A stretch of 64,000 bases of DNA from Calocera cornea HHB12733. Its lineage: Eukaryota > Basidiomycota > Dacrymycetes > Dacrymycetales > Dacrymycetaceae. The translations under genes were made by a program, and so were the position numbers. The notes below the pieces were generated by a model. The model searched no databases, was not told the origin of the DNA, and saw only the letters and a program-made list of their open reading frames with translations. The stretch lies in contig KV423970.1 of assembly GCA_001632435.1 (NCBI GenBank), positions 62,001 to 126,000 on the forward strand, in the 5' to 3' direction. Below are positions 9,776 to 21,511 of the stretch, one piece after another (the stretch's first letter is position 1; each line of letters starts with the position of its first letter).

Positions 9776-11305
9776 CTATCTCTGATCGTGTTCGATCTTT
9801 CCCAATTCTCGATTGAACCCCTGGCGAGCGAGCCACTCCGCCGTTGGCCAGGCTCCAACCTCGCAAAGTTCTAATGGCGCAGGGAGCTTCAAGTCTTTGC
9901 TGAGCAGTCTATGGAGCTTATGCACCGCTTTGATCACGTCCAGGAGCGCGTCGAAAGTGAGTATGTACAGCGGCGTCCCGGTGAGTTGCCGTATGCCGTT
10001 GCGAGAAAGGTCTTGTTCCTTGAGAAGCGCAAGCTAAGCAGAACCGTGAGACACGCTTGGCACGTGCAGCGCTTGGCACTTACGTTCTTGATACACATGT
10101 CGATCTGCGCTTCTTGGAAGGCGACATAATCTTTGTTGGCGACCAGCCATAACGGCATCACGTTCCTGATCGCTTGAGATAACGGGAGGAAGATATCGAG
10201 CAGGCGCCAGAACATAGAGATGACTTGTGGGTTGACAAGTGAGCGAACAGGCTCAAAATCTAATAGAGCATCGGTAAGATCGAAGGATCTGGCGCTGAAG
10301 AACGGCTCACTCATTCTGGCCAAGAGTATGCTCTCCCTCTCCCGCACGTGATGATCAGCGTTGATCTCCACATCGATTGGACCGTGCGAGTACGCGAGAG
10401 TGTCGAGCTGAATGGCATCGAACAGATAGGCGGTGGCATGCTCGTTCTCGTGGCCTCGTACCGCAGTCAGGTATCTGCTCCGGTGTAGCTCCATCCGCGC
10501 CAGGACATCCACACAGTGGTCCTTGAAGATGTAGCAGGCTTGTCGGCGCAGTTGACGGATGGTGCTGGGAGAGACCTGGTAGTAGAGCAGATCCTCGTCC
10601 GTATATTGCAGAGCCAGATATGCGTGCTGATCGCGCAGCTCCACATCGACCGGTCGGACAGCGCGCAATGTGAAGCTTGGTGCGGTCCCCTCCAACCGCA
10701 TCCCCATCCGGTATAGCACGGCTCCGAACATGTACGCGTACGCCTTCTGGTTGACGAAGACTTCTTGTACGGGAATTACGATGTAGTGGATGAAGTTGTA
10801 CAGGCATTCGAGGGTGGCTCGCGGACAGGTGATCCGACCGTCTCTTGACTGATGAGCACACTTGAGGTGCAGAGCGATCCTATGCAGCTCGGCCACGGAT
10901 AGTTCCTGCAGAACAATCAGCCGAAGCGACACGCCTGACAATGACGGAGCTCACACAGAAAGGGACTGGGCCGCACTCCATCAGTTCACGGTAGATCGAG
11001 TACGTCGGCAGAGCTATCTCCTCACTCAGATGGAACGGTACTCTCGACTCGTAGCCTCGACCGTCCATCAGCGCATGAAACTCCTCTTCCGGACAGATGA
11101 GCGGCAGCTCCACGACCAGTCGCCTGACGAGTTGCGTGACAGGATCCCGGATGGCAGGCGATGCCCCTCGCAGGACTTGTTCTATTAGAGTGAGCTGCTC
11201 GGCAGGCTCGGAGGGCAGAGTGACGATGAAGTCGCGTAGTGCAACGAGAGAGCCTCCGGGGATGTCGAAGTCAGTGTCGCGATGTGCAGCAGAGGTCCCA
11301 GCCAT
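9776..11305 (-). CDS. Uncharacterised 476-aa protein
   Basis: The three exons, 11305-10955, 10905-10084 and 10033-9776, are joined by 49- and 50-nt introns with clear GTGAGC/GTAAGT donors and CTGCAG/CTTAG acceptors, and they give one continuous 476-aa frame. The coding sense is supported by codon-phase continuity at both junctions. The protein is soluble and mostly helical by eye. It has an N-terminal segment FDIPGGSLVALRDFIVTLP, a middle part rich in His, Tyr and Arg (LECLYNFIHYIVIPVQEVFV), and a C-terminal helical part (LLDVIKAVHKLHRLLSKDLK). No signal peptide, membrane span or known catalytic motif is seen, and I do not recognise the family. A longer form starting further upstream near 11383 is possible because that frame is open. 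Confidence 0.68.
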
Positions 11306-12172
11306 GAGGGCAGAGCACAGTGGATATGTGCTCGACGTTGGGCGAAGGGGGAGGGACGACCCACCCAAGCGACGTCGGAGCACATGAATAAGTACAAGGC
11401 ATTGTGGAAGACGCTAGAGTCGCCTGGCGCAGGTCCGATTCAGCGCACTTCTATCGGTGGCCATGCAGATGCCATCAACAAGTCACGGACGGGGCCGAGC
11501 GGCAGCAGCGCTGCGTGCCAAAATCCGCCTTTCTTCCCTGTCAGGATGCGTGGAAGGGCGTGGGGGGAGACTAATTATGGAAGGAAAGAAGCGCGATGTG
11601 CTGGCAGGAAGGAAGAAGCAGGAAGAGGGCTGTGCAAGGTCGAGGTCGGGCGGAGGGGGATAAAAGGACGTCCAGGGACACGCTCATTGTTCATAAGGAC
11701 AAGGTTGCATCTGTCCAACGACGCGGACGTGGGACGATGGCCTTCGCACGGCATTTAGACCATCCTAGGCTCTGCCTTTTGTCTGCCCGGAGAGGCGTGG
11801 AGAGCTCTGCACGTGGATCTAAACACTTTGTTGGTTACCATGGCCCTGATCTTGGTCCATCTACAATGACCTGATTCTTTCAACTTCAAGATTGTAAGTA
11901 GATTATGTTGCTCTGGATACGCTAGTACACCTGCGGTACTAGTATTTCCACGCGTTAGGAAACTGAGTATCAGCGGGCATCCACTCAATCGCGATGACGT
12001 CTCCAGCGTGCAATGTTCGAAAGCAGGCTTATACTGTCAGGACATGCATACAGGTGATATGATACAAGCGAGTGCATACAACCCCATCTATCAGAGGTGT
12101 CCATCCTCACACCAGGTCACGGCAAAGTTCGTTATCTACCGCTACAGCGCTTCCTCCCATCTTCACCTCAGT
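11306..12172. other. Intergenic region, no gene seen
   Basis: These 867 bp lie between the 476-aa gene and the TVP38-like gene. A plus-strand GATAAAAGG near 11660 looks like a TATA element, but no plus-strand gene follows it. There are no RNA genes or repeats that I can support. Confidence 0.4.
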
Positions 12173-13680
12173 TCAGTTCAGTCGTACACTCTTGCCCCAC
12201 CACCCGCCGAGCCACTTCCACCCGCGGCCCTGTCCCTGCTGCTCCTCGGGCATCGCGACCCCGCCCGCGACCTTGTGTCCGTCCGCGTCCTCGGTCTCGA
12301 CTTCCACCACGTCATCGTCGTCCTTGAGCAGGACGAGGAGGGAGTTGCCCTTGGGCGGCCAGACGATCGTCTGCTCCGTGTTGCCATCGGGGTGCGGGGA
12401 CGACGGCATGTCTCTGTACGGGTCCATGGGCCGGACAGAGACAGCCGGGCTGCGAGGGCTGCGGAAGATGGAGACGGTCGGGCTCCTCAGTCCCTCCGCA
12501 GCCACGTTGGACTCCGCCTCCACCTCCGCCACAGCTGCCACGCGGTCCTTGAACGCCCATCGCAGCACGACCGGGACGAGGGCAGCGACGACGATCGCGC
12601 CGAGCCCGAGGATGTTGCGCAGCGAGAGGAGGTGGAAGTCCTTGGGGGAGCTCATCTGCTCCAGGCCGCCGCCAATAGTGACCTGGATGACGGTGGGTGC
12701 GAGGATGCCGAGGAATGCGGAGCACCAGAAGAAGGGGAGGGGAACTCCGAGATGCGGGCACAGGATGTTGGTGACCCAATGCGGCGGGAGAGGAGCAATG
12801 CTGCATATATGCGTCAGGTCAAGCTTCGGCAGAACTGGAGGGTGACATACCGAAGAACGATTAGGAACGAAAACAGGTTCGCCCGCTGGCTCTCCAGCGT
12901 TACCCGGAAGCGATCCACCCTCTCCGCCCACTTCGGCATAACGAGGAGGGCCGGCCCCAACGCGGCCGAGAGGAGGTAGCATAGTGCTGAGCCGCTGGCA
13001 ACGCAAAAACAGCAGAGGGGAACAGCGAAGAATGGGTTCCAGACGGCGCCGGACAAAATCGAGAGATACATGGACCCGGGGAGGGAGAAGGCTTGATCAC
13101 TACGGATGCACGATATCAGTGAGACATCCGGGAAGCAAGACGGATATACGCACAAGAGATATACAACAACGAAGCAAAGGATGGTACGGAACGGATACAT
13201 GCTCTTCTCCTTCTTGAGTAAGTAATCGAGATTCTTGAGATCCTCGAACGACTTGGGAAGATGCAGGAGGGGTCGATCCGCACTGTTAATACAGGGGTGA
13301 TTAGCATGTCTACAGAGTTAAAGGGAGAGCAAGACGAACGGGTCTAAGGGTGGCATTGCGAAATACAACGTCCCGCCGAGAACCAGCGAGCTCACAACAA
13401 ATACAAGAGCGAGCTTGATGGCCGCATTGAGCAGAGGGCGCTGGGTCCCGATGTTGGCCGGCGTGGGCGAGTTGGGCATGTCGGCGTCGCCTGGCTGCTG
13501 GGGCAACTGACCTGTCGGCGGCGGCGATGTTACGGTGCCGTAGTTGGATGGCGGGGTTGAGGGATCCGCGTTGGACGGGGTGTGGAAGACGGTGAGGAGC
13601 GGGGATAGAGAGTTGCGGATGCGGACGGTGCGGAGAGAGTAGAGGGATGGCTTTGTGGCCGGGACTGCTGGGGGAGGCAT
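12173..13680 (-). CDS. tvp38: TVP38/TMEM64-family membrane protein
   Basis: This predicted 448-aa Golgi/endomembrane protein has the VTT (SNARE-associated/DedA-like) domain found in yeast Tvp38 and animal TMEM64. The exons are 13680-13340, 13282-13154, 13099-12851 and 12800-12173. The domain spans exons 1 to 4: a first membrane helix LALVFVVSSLVLGGTLYFA, then YPFRTILCFVVVYLF, the re-entrant segment FSLPGSMYLSILSGA, a GSALCYLLSAALGPALL helix, and the conserved FLIVLRIAPLPPHWVTNI motif made only after splicing out 12801-12850. The C-terminal 150 residues are disordered and acidic and carry a DDDDVVEVETED stretch. The N-terminus is Pro/Ser/Thr-rich. The frame is open further upstream to about 13824 but without an ATG, so 13680 is the first usable start unless an upstream exon exists. 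Confidence 0.88.
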
Positions 13681-15657
13681 GGTTTCAGACAGTGCGAGTG
13701 GGGTGTCCGTGACGTGGTGGGCGGGTGGTGTGTCGGTGTCGCGCAGGATGAGCGGTTCCAGCGCTGCTGGGGCCACGATCGAGTTTGAGGGGTGTTTTGC
13801 GTGCTTCTGGAAGGCAACGTGCAAGCCCTCGGACCAAGGGGGCTTTGCGAATCAGCCTGAGCGCGCGGCGCGTGTTTCCCGTCGCCGATCCCCTGTCCGG
13901 CCGAGTCTGCGTATACAGGACAGCGTCGACTAGTGTCTGCTGGCCGCTAGTTGTCGATGATGGTTGTCTGGGACGGACGATGGGTGCGCTGTGCACGGGA
14001 TCGCGGAGCGACGGTGCTGACCGGCCGCGGTTGCGGGGGCCTTCGTTCGGCGTGCGTCGATGCGCACACAGCAATTACACGTGGGCGCTTACTTAGACTT
14101 GAGCCAGCTGACGCGTCACAAATGACTCTCAGGCGCGCCTGGGTGCGGCATCCCTTGCATCCCTTGCTGGAGCAGAGGAGGAAGCGAGCCGAAAGCGAGT
14201 GCTTGAGCCCGTTTTATTTGACCCACGCCACAACCTTTGATAAACTTTGAGACATCATTGTTTGGGGGTACGGCGCTTTTCGGTAGAGGGAGTTACTTCC
14301 CACCTGGTTTGCCTGTAAACCTGATTATTTGTCTCCTGCCGTCGTTGATTTCCTCTGAGGATATCAACGGCAGGAGTGCTGTCTGTTCACATTCATAAGT
14401 ACTGCACATACTGAACAGAAGCATTGGTCATGCGCGCTTTTGTAGCTTCAGTATATGCTAGGCCGGGCAGGCTAGTTGGGGCTAGAAGCTTCCTGAGGAT
14501 GTTCGGCCTCGATATCAGCTAAACTACCCATCCTCCGCGCCTCGGACTTTCGGCTGCTCATCTCGCCTGTTCGCTTTCCCCTTGGTGGGAAGAAAGAAGC
14601 CCTGCCAGTTCATCATCGATCATGCTGTATTCGTGGGGAACCGCTTTTCAGTTTCACAACATACCGCTGGATCACACATTACTCATCAGACGCCTCTGTT
14701 CGCTTCGTCGCCCGAGCTCGCAGAATGGGCATATGCCTGAATCCTTTACTGGTATGAGAAAGACGGCTTCATCAGGTAACCTGTACCTCGATTCAGAGGT
14801 ATTATACGGTCATACCCAACACCCGTGCTGGGACCCCGGCGGTGGCTCGTGCTGGATTTGGAATGTCGATCCTGATGGCAACCATTTGTACGAATCAAAT
14901 GGATTTCTATAGAGACTGTTGTCCCCGACCTTGTAGTGTTCATGTCGGTGATGTCGAGCAGTTTGCCACTGGCTAGCGTGGCAATGGGCCGAAACTGTGA
15001 TTGATCACTGCCGTGGCGCCTCCAATACATGAAGCACTCGGGGTCGGGCCCAAACAATCAGCGCCCTTGCTGGATGTGGGGTGAGCGCTTCGGAATCAAT
15101 GTTTGGATTTCAGAGAGGCGTTTGCCATTGGGTGAAGGGGGGAAATGTGATATGGGTCCGCGTAAGGCACGGCGTCGCATGCTGAGACAATAATCGCGCC
15201 TCCGTGCCCCTCCGGCCTGCGTACGACCACTGGGGCGCATTTTCGAGCGAGTCTTGTGGCCGTCACCCCCCCTCTTCCGAATTTTCTGGCGACCAACTTG
15301 CCTATTCGGGTGCGCTGCTCACTGGCACGCCGCGACTGACCAGATTTGGGACGAAGCAGTGCCGTGCGGATCCGGCTCATTCACGCGGTGCCCGAGGGCG
15401 GAGGCAGCTGACGGTGCGGGTCCCCAGCGACCAGCGGCCGTCCACATCACCCACCCCTGCCCCTGCTCACGCCCGCTCACTCGCCCTCACCTCCTGATTC
15501 TCCCTCCCTCTTCGACAGCCAACAGCTCACCCCTCCCAATACCCGTCTCTATCTTGCCACTGTGTACTCCTTGATATTGGTTACGACGAGCGATCTCACC
15601 CGTATCGATATCCCCGCGCTTTCCCGACCGCTCCGCGTGTCCGTGTAACGCTGCGAC
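13681..15657. other. Two-kilobase divergent intergenic region
   Basis: This region separates the TVP38-like gene (minus) from the Q-rich ARID-like gene (plus). No coding sequence is supported. Notable content is a 44-nt imperfect hairpin at 14333-14376 and a strongly pyrimidine-rich stretch just before 15658, typical of fungal core promoters and 5' leaders. Confidence 0.5.
14333..14376. repeat. Imperfect inverted repeat (hairpin)
   Basis: Two arms of the form CTCCTGCCG...TTGAT and ATCAACGGCAGGAG pair, with a 3-nt bulge. Inside them is the 11-nt palindrome TCCTCTGAGGA, so the whole 44 nt can fold into one long hairpin of about 19 pairs. It lies in a gene-free region and matches no gene or tRNA that I recognise. 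Confidence 0.6.
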
Positions 15658-18600
15658 ATGGATCCGAATCAGCAGCAACAGCAGCAGCATCAATTCAACC
15701 TTCCTCCCGGGTTCAACCTCCAAGCCGCCAACAACCTCGGTCGCGCACCCCCTCAGCAGGCGCAGCAGCCGTCACATCTCCCCACCCAGCAGCTCAGCAA
15801 CCCTATCCCCTCGATCCGCGGTGGCGTGCAGAGGCATGGAACTCAGGAGGTCTGGTCGGCGTTGCAGCGGATGGTCGAGATGGGTGGCCAGCCCAACCCG
15901 CAGGTAAGCATCGTGCCCTCTTGCCACGTTGTTTCATATATATGCGTTCGACCGCGGTGACCACACATGAACGCGGACTCACCACGATACTCTAATCGAT
16001 GCGCGCTTCGTATACGCGCACGTCTCGGGAGCAACCAACTTTCCGGTACCACCACGCTTTCGCCACACATCACCACCTCCTTTCCCCCTGCACCGCTTGC
16101 ATCTTCTCTTTTCACCTTCCTTTCCCCTTCTCTGTTAATTATGTCCCGGCCGGATGCTGACGATATCCCAAAGATGCTGAGCCAAATGAGTCAGCTGCTG
16201 TCGAACAACGGTATCCAGACTCAGGGCTTCCCCCAGCAACAGCAAATGCAACAATTTCAGAACGCAAATAACCCGCAGTTTCAGCAGGCGATGAGCCAGC
16301 AAATGCAGCAGCAGCCGTTCCCGGGCATGCCCAATATGCCACAAGGGATGCCGAACAACATGAACGTCGGCGGCAATCATCCGCAAGGATCGATGCAGCA
16401 GCAGCAAAATATTGCGCAGATGTTCCAGCTGGGTATGGGACAACAGCAGGGACAAGGACAGCAGCCGCAGCAACAACAACAACAGCAGATACCGCCTCAG
16501 CTCATGCAAGCCGCGCAGATGCAGCAGAACGGCTTCCAGATGCCAATGCAGCAGCACATGCAACAACAGCCGCAGCAACAGCAACAGCAGGGGCAACCGG
16601 CGGATCCTCATATGGCAGAGCTCCTGAACGAGCAGCAGCAGCAGAATGGAGGTCTCACACAGCAGATGTTGAAGAGCTTGACGGCTAATGATATCGCGGC
16701 GGTACGTTCTTCATATATTCCATGCGTGTCAAGGACCCAAGACTGATCATACCGTCTAGCTCAAGGGGATGAACCCAGCACAGAGGGCATCGTACATTGG
16801 TCTACGCTTCGCGAACCAACCAATGCCTCCGCAGAATGCCCAGTCGACCTCGCAGCAGCAACCCCCACCCGGGCTACCGCAGCAGATGCAACAACAGGCG
16901 CAAATGAACAATCAGTTCCAGCAGTTCATGACGCCACAACAGGCCAACCGAGGCATGCAGCAGCAGGCACCGCAGCAGCAGCAGCAGCAGCAGCAGCCAC
17001 CGAACCAGCCGATGCCGATGCCGATGCCTCAGCAATCACAACTGCAGAATCAGCAGAACAACGAGGAGAGGATACGACTGCTCAATCAGCAGAAAGCCCA
17101 AGCACATCAAGCGCTCGTTGCTGCTATGAACCCGGCTTCGAATATGGACCCTACTGTTCGAATGCGCTTGCTAGCCAAATTCGGACAGCAACCACTCCAG
17201 CAGCAGCCCCAGCAACAGCCCCCGCAGCAGCAACAGACCCAGCCTCCACCGCCACAAGCGCAACAGATGCAGCAACCTCAGCAGCAGATCCAGCAGCAGC
17301 AGCAACAGGCCATGATGCAGATGCTCAACCAACCCGGATCAGGCATGCCCATGCCTCCCATCGCGATGAAGCCCCAGCAATCTCAAAACATGGGTGGAAT
17401 GTTGCCAGGTCCTCCTGGTGGCGACTCTGCCGCTGGGCCCGGCCCAGAGAATGTTCAGCTTGCGCAGCCGATGGAAGACGTTTCTGTTCCGAGGCTGAGT
17501 GCTCAGCTGCAGAAGGAGCATCAAGAGGCTCAGATGTTGGTCCGACAATGGCAGCAGATCCAACAGCTACCACAGGAACAGCAGCAGAGTCCCGCTGCAA
17601 TGCAAGTGAAGAGTGCATTGATGAACAAGCAACGACGGATCCAGATGATCAGTCGCCTCATCAAGTCGAAGAACGAGCAGCGTCCAAGGTCAGTGCTACG
17701 TGAACATGTTTCTATATGCATTAATAAATGGTTGCCAACTTAGCTCCGGCATGCCTGTTAACCCTCCCGGTCCCGGGGATCAGAATGGGGGTACGCCTGG
17801 AATGCCCATGGCAAACAATGGACTGGTTCCCCCCAATATGGCTCATGCTGCGTCTCAGTCGCCTAACCAGGCGCGTACCGGGCCCAGTCCGTCCGTGCCC
17901 CAACAGCCGATGGGGCAGCCTCAGGCGATGTCACAGATGAACGTGCCTCAGCAGCCTCCGCCGACCGTGCAAGCACAGCAACAATTCATGCTTCGTAACC
18001 AGTTGCAGCCATCCAACGCTGGTGCACAAGGTCAGAGGCTACCACAGGGGTCACTGAACAACAGCATGAATAATCCGGCTTTCGAGAACCAACCAAATAT
18101 GGCCATGGCGATGAACGTACCTCAGCAACAACGGCAGCAGCAGCAGCAGCAACCTCCGCCACCGCCACCGCAGCAGCAGATGATGGGCGTGATCAACGCT
18201 CAGTCAAAGCAGCCCATGCAGCCGCAGGCGGCCCAGGTCGCACAGTCTGCAACGCCCCAGGCATTGCAGATGCAGGCCCAGCAACACGCCCAAGACATGC
18301 AACGTCTGCAAGCGCCCACTCCTGGGCTACCACAGCAGCAAAACCCGGTCAACGGGCAGCCAATGATGCAACCCAATCAGCGCAATGTTGAAGCTAACAA
18401 CAATCTGCTGGATTACATTGTTAACGCGAAGACCTTGACCGATGCTCAAGTGGACCACATGCGGGTTCTCATGCCCTTCTGGACCGAAAAGGACAAGTTT
18501 GTTCCGATGGCTCGAGCATTGAGGGAAAATTTGACTCGCCCATGCCCCAAGCCAGAATTCATCGAACGGTGGATGCGATACGCGCGCGCCCGTCATGACA

Positions 18601-21143
18601 TCCTTCACAAGACATTCACTTTTCCTGGCGCGGAACTGCTAAAGGTGGACGGGGCTGACATGAATATCTACGACTTTTATACGCTATTGGTGGGAGTCCG
18701 TGCGTTTGGGAAGCAGGTAAGGCTTTGTTTGCTTTTTGAGATTCGATTCACTGATTGTGACATAGGTCGCCGCATCTCTTGATTTCTACGCCTCGGCAGG
18801 CATAAGGGTAGGAGTTCCGCCGCAACCTGGTCAACAACGCTGCTCCTTGAACGCCGCTCAAACACTCAAGGCTTTTACTGATCTGGCTCTTGCACCTATC
18901 CACAATCAAATCGTACAGGACCATGAGCAGTCGTTCCTCTACTCAAGGATGCTTGCTTCGTTCTATGTCACCGTGAATGGAGTTCAACAGTGGCGCCCAG
19001 ATGTTCCTCCTCCGCCGGCCTCTGTCGAGAACGCCGCCCCGCGACCGAGCGCTCCTGGCGGTCAACCGGGCGGGCTCTCGCAGCCGCAGCAAGACGAGCT
19101 GTGGTTCACGGTAATGACATCATCTGATGAAATGTTGCTGAAGAGGGGATATACTCCGGATCAAATCCGAAGATTCCGGGAGGAGGTGCAACGAATGCCT
19201 CAAAATATGAAAGCGGATATCAACAAGCGCATCCACGACATCAGGAGCCGTCAACAGATGGTACAACAAAACATGATAGCTCAGCAAGGCCAGGGACAAC
19301 CCGGACAGATGACCATACAGATGCCCCAGAACACCCAGCTTCAAGGGTTGCGGAACCCGCCATTTGCTCAGCCCCAGGCCGGTGTACGCCCGCCTACACA
19401 GTCTTCCCCTCCCAACATGACGCTGGCTTCCCTGCAGCAGGGCATGAACCAATTCCCCGTCCAGCCTCCCGCGAATGCTGCGCCACCGCCCGGTGTAGCA
19501 CCAACCTTCCAGGTCAGGCTGCCCATTACCGACCCGGCTCAGGCTATGGCTTTCGTCAACAACCTGGTCATGGACGCTAAGAAGCAATGTGCGTACGCCG
19601 GGCTATTGATTGCTATACAGCACTGATTTCTTCTCTCCAACAGTCCCGGCTCAGGCTAGAACTCTACAGATGCCAGCAGAAATGGAGCAGAAGTATTGGC
19701 ATCTGGTTGGCCTCGCGAGGGAGATTGCTGGAAACTTCCGCCATCGGCTGAACCGCTTTGTGACAACGCCCCAGGTGAACGGGAACACCGTGTTGAGCGC
19801 AGCTCCGAGATACGTAAGTAGATACTCTCATCGCCCGGAGTTGACGGCGTCTAATAAGTCCCTTAACTCAGCTCATGCTCGTCGACGAACAAGTTGCCGG
19901 ACGAAGCAAACAGCCCCCACAATACTACCTTGATTTCCAACAACTTTTGGAAACCATCAAGAGGATGTACCTGCTTGATAGGTTTATCTGCGTCACCGCG
20001 CTGAATACAGCGGCCGGTCCAAGCCCCATCCGATCAACGCATTGGCCGTCGAGCCAGTGGCTGAAGACACATGGCATGGATCCCAAGTCCCGTATCGTTA
20101 CTCCAAACGAACCTGATCCTGAGGATGAACAGCCGCCTTCCGTTCTACCTCAAGTCCCCACTCCTGCCAACTCTGGCCAAGTGCCCGCAGCTCGGCGGGG
20201 CTCTAAGCGCTCGTTGGGCCCGGATGAAGGTTCTGCGCAGCCTCCTTCAAAGCGCGGCAGGGCATCGGGTGTTGCGGCTAATCCCACGCCTTCCCCGGCC
20301 ATGGTTGTCCCCACTCCTGGGCCTTCGAGCACCCCTCATATGGACGCTTCCCAGACCCCCGCCAATGTCCCAACCGTATCAGACACAACGAGGACACCCA
20401 AGTCTCCTGAAGTCAACAAAGGCAAGGGAAAGGCTGCCAAGCCGAGAGCTCCGCCCAAGCGAAAGCAAACCAAATCGGGCATCCCGTCCACAGCAGAAAT
20501 CATCGTCATCGATCAGACCCCGAAGCCGGCCGAGCGTGGAGTCAAGCGAGCGCGCGATAACGACGTTATCGTACTGGACGGAGCCGGGGAAGATGAGCCT
20601 ACCGGGAAGCGCGCAAAGCTCAATAATGTGGAGGAGAAACAGCCAACTGGCATGGTTGTTGCCTCGGCACCCCCCGAACCTCCTATCCCCACGCAACCGG
20701 CAGCCAGCTTGTTCCTATCAACAACGCGGCCGGAAGACATCAGCATTCAACAAGCTTTGGCCGAGTTCAACGAGTTACGTGATCACCTCAGACTGAGTGA
20801 CGAAGAATCTGCGAACCCCGCCGACCCTGTGAGCATGGCGAATGGGGCTGATGCAAGTGTGGGCAAACCGCCGAACATATTCGAGGACGAGGTCATGGAG
20901 TGGATTGACTGGGACTTTGGTGACCCGGACGAGCCCACACCTGAGCTGGAGAAGGTGGCGCAATCCAGCCCGGAGACCACAGACTCGAACAAGAAGCCAC
21001 TGATGCCAAGCGCCGAGGCAGCAATCATTGCTGTGACGACCGATACCCAGCCTCCCGTCGACGCACAGAACGTCAAATGGGACTGGGAAAAACCAGTGCC
21101 TGCTGGACGCTGGGCGATATCCGACCAGCCTATCATCTACTAA
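15658..21143 (+). CDS. Q-rich protein with ARID-like domain (Swi1 candidate)
   Basis: This large nuclear protein has about 1646 aa in the spliced model. The exons are 15658-15903, 16174-16701, 16760-17688, 17744-18716, 18766-19588, 19644-19813 and 19872-21143. The first half is low-complexity Gln/Met/Pro/Asn. Around genomic 18400-18950 lies a folded segment: LLDYIVNAKTLTDAQVDHMR, then RWMRYARARHDILHKTF and MNIYDFYTLLVGVRAFGKQV. Its order of helices, with hydrophobic residues in the DLYxLYxLV position, resembles an ARID DNA-binding domain. The C-terminal part has nuclear-localisation-like basic stretches (PPSKRGRA, PPKRKQTK) and an acidic tryptophan motif (EDEVMEWIDWDFGD). Poly-Q plus ARID is the architecture of Swi1 in the SWI/SNF remodelling complex. 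Mediator Med15 is the main alternative, but I see no KIX domain. The first intron (270 nt) and the start are less certain (see findings). Confidence 0.72.
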
Positions 21144-21511
21144 TGTAACCCCCTCGTAGTCCATTTTCTTTTCTGGTGCTCTGGTTTCTCTCATGTGAAT
21201 TATCTGTACTTGTAACAGTAGTCGCTTGCGCCTGGTTCGATATTCACTCTGCGCCCTTTTTTGCCTCTTTATCTTTGATACTTTCTGGGTTCTGTGTACG
21301 CGTGCTTGTCTCATTAATGGTCTTTGCGCCACGGGTTGTACGTTGTAACAGTATCTGTACCGCCCAATCCATATCTGTGCTGCTCTGTCGCCCGGACGCA
21401 ATTCTGAAGTCGGTCGATGAATGCTGATAGTATACAGTGCTAGGGTATGATACAGTGATGTACAGGTCGTACAGGCAGGGGTCAGATAGCGATACATCCA
21501 TTCCAGCTCGG
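21144..21511. other. Convergent 3' regions
   Basis: This 368-bp stretch lies between the ends of two convergent genes (ARID-like gene and CCDC130-like gene). It is T-rich on the plus strand, as expected for 3' UTRs. No other element is seen. Confidence 0.5.

Noticed and set aside
3430..14175. Short identical strings TTGCATCCCTTGCTGGA near 3436 and 14154
   Set aside because: A 17-nt match is seen once in coding and once in intergenic DNA without extended similarity; probably chance or a simple CATCCCTTG repeat.
15658..21143. Mediator subunit Med15/Gal11 as identity of the Q-rich protein
   Set aside because: Q-richness alone is not specific. No KIX domain is visible, and the folded segment around 18400-18950 looks more like ARID; kept only as an alternative.
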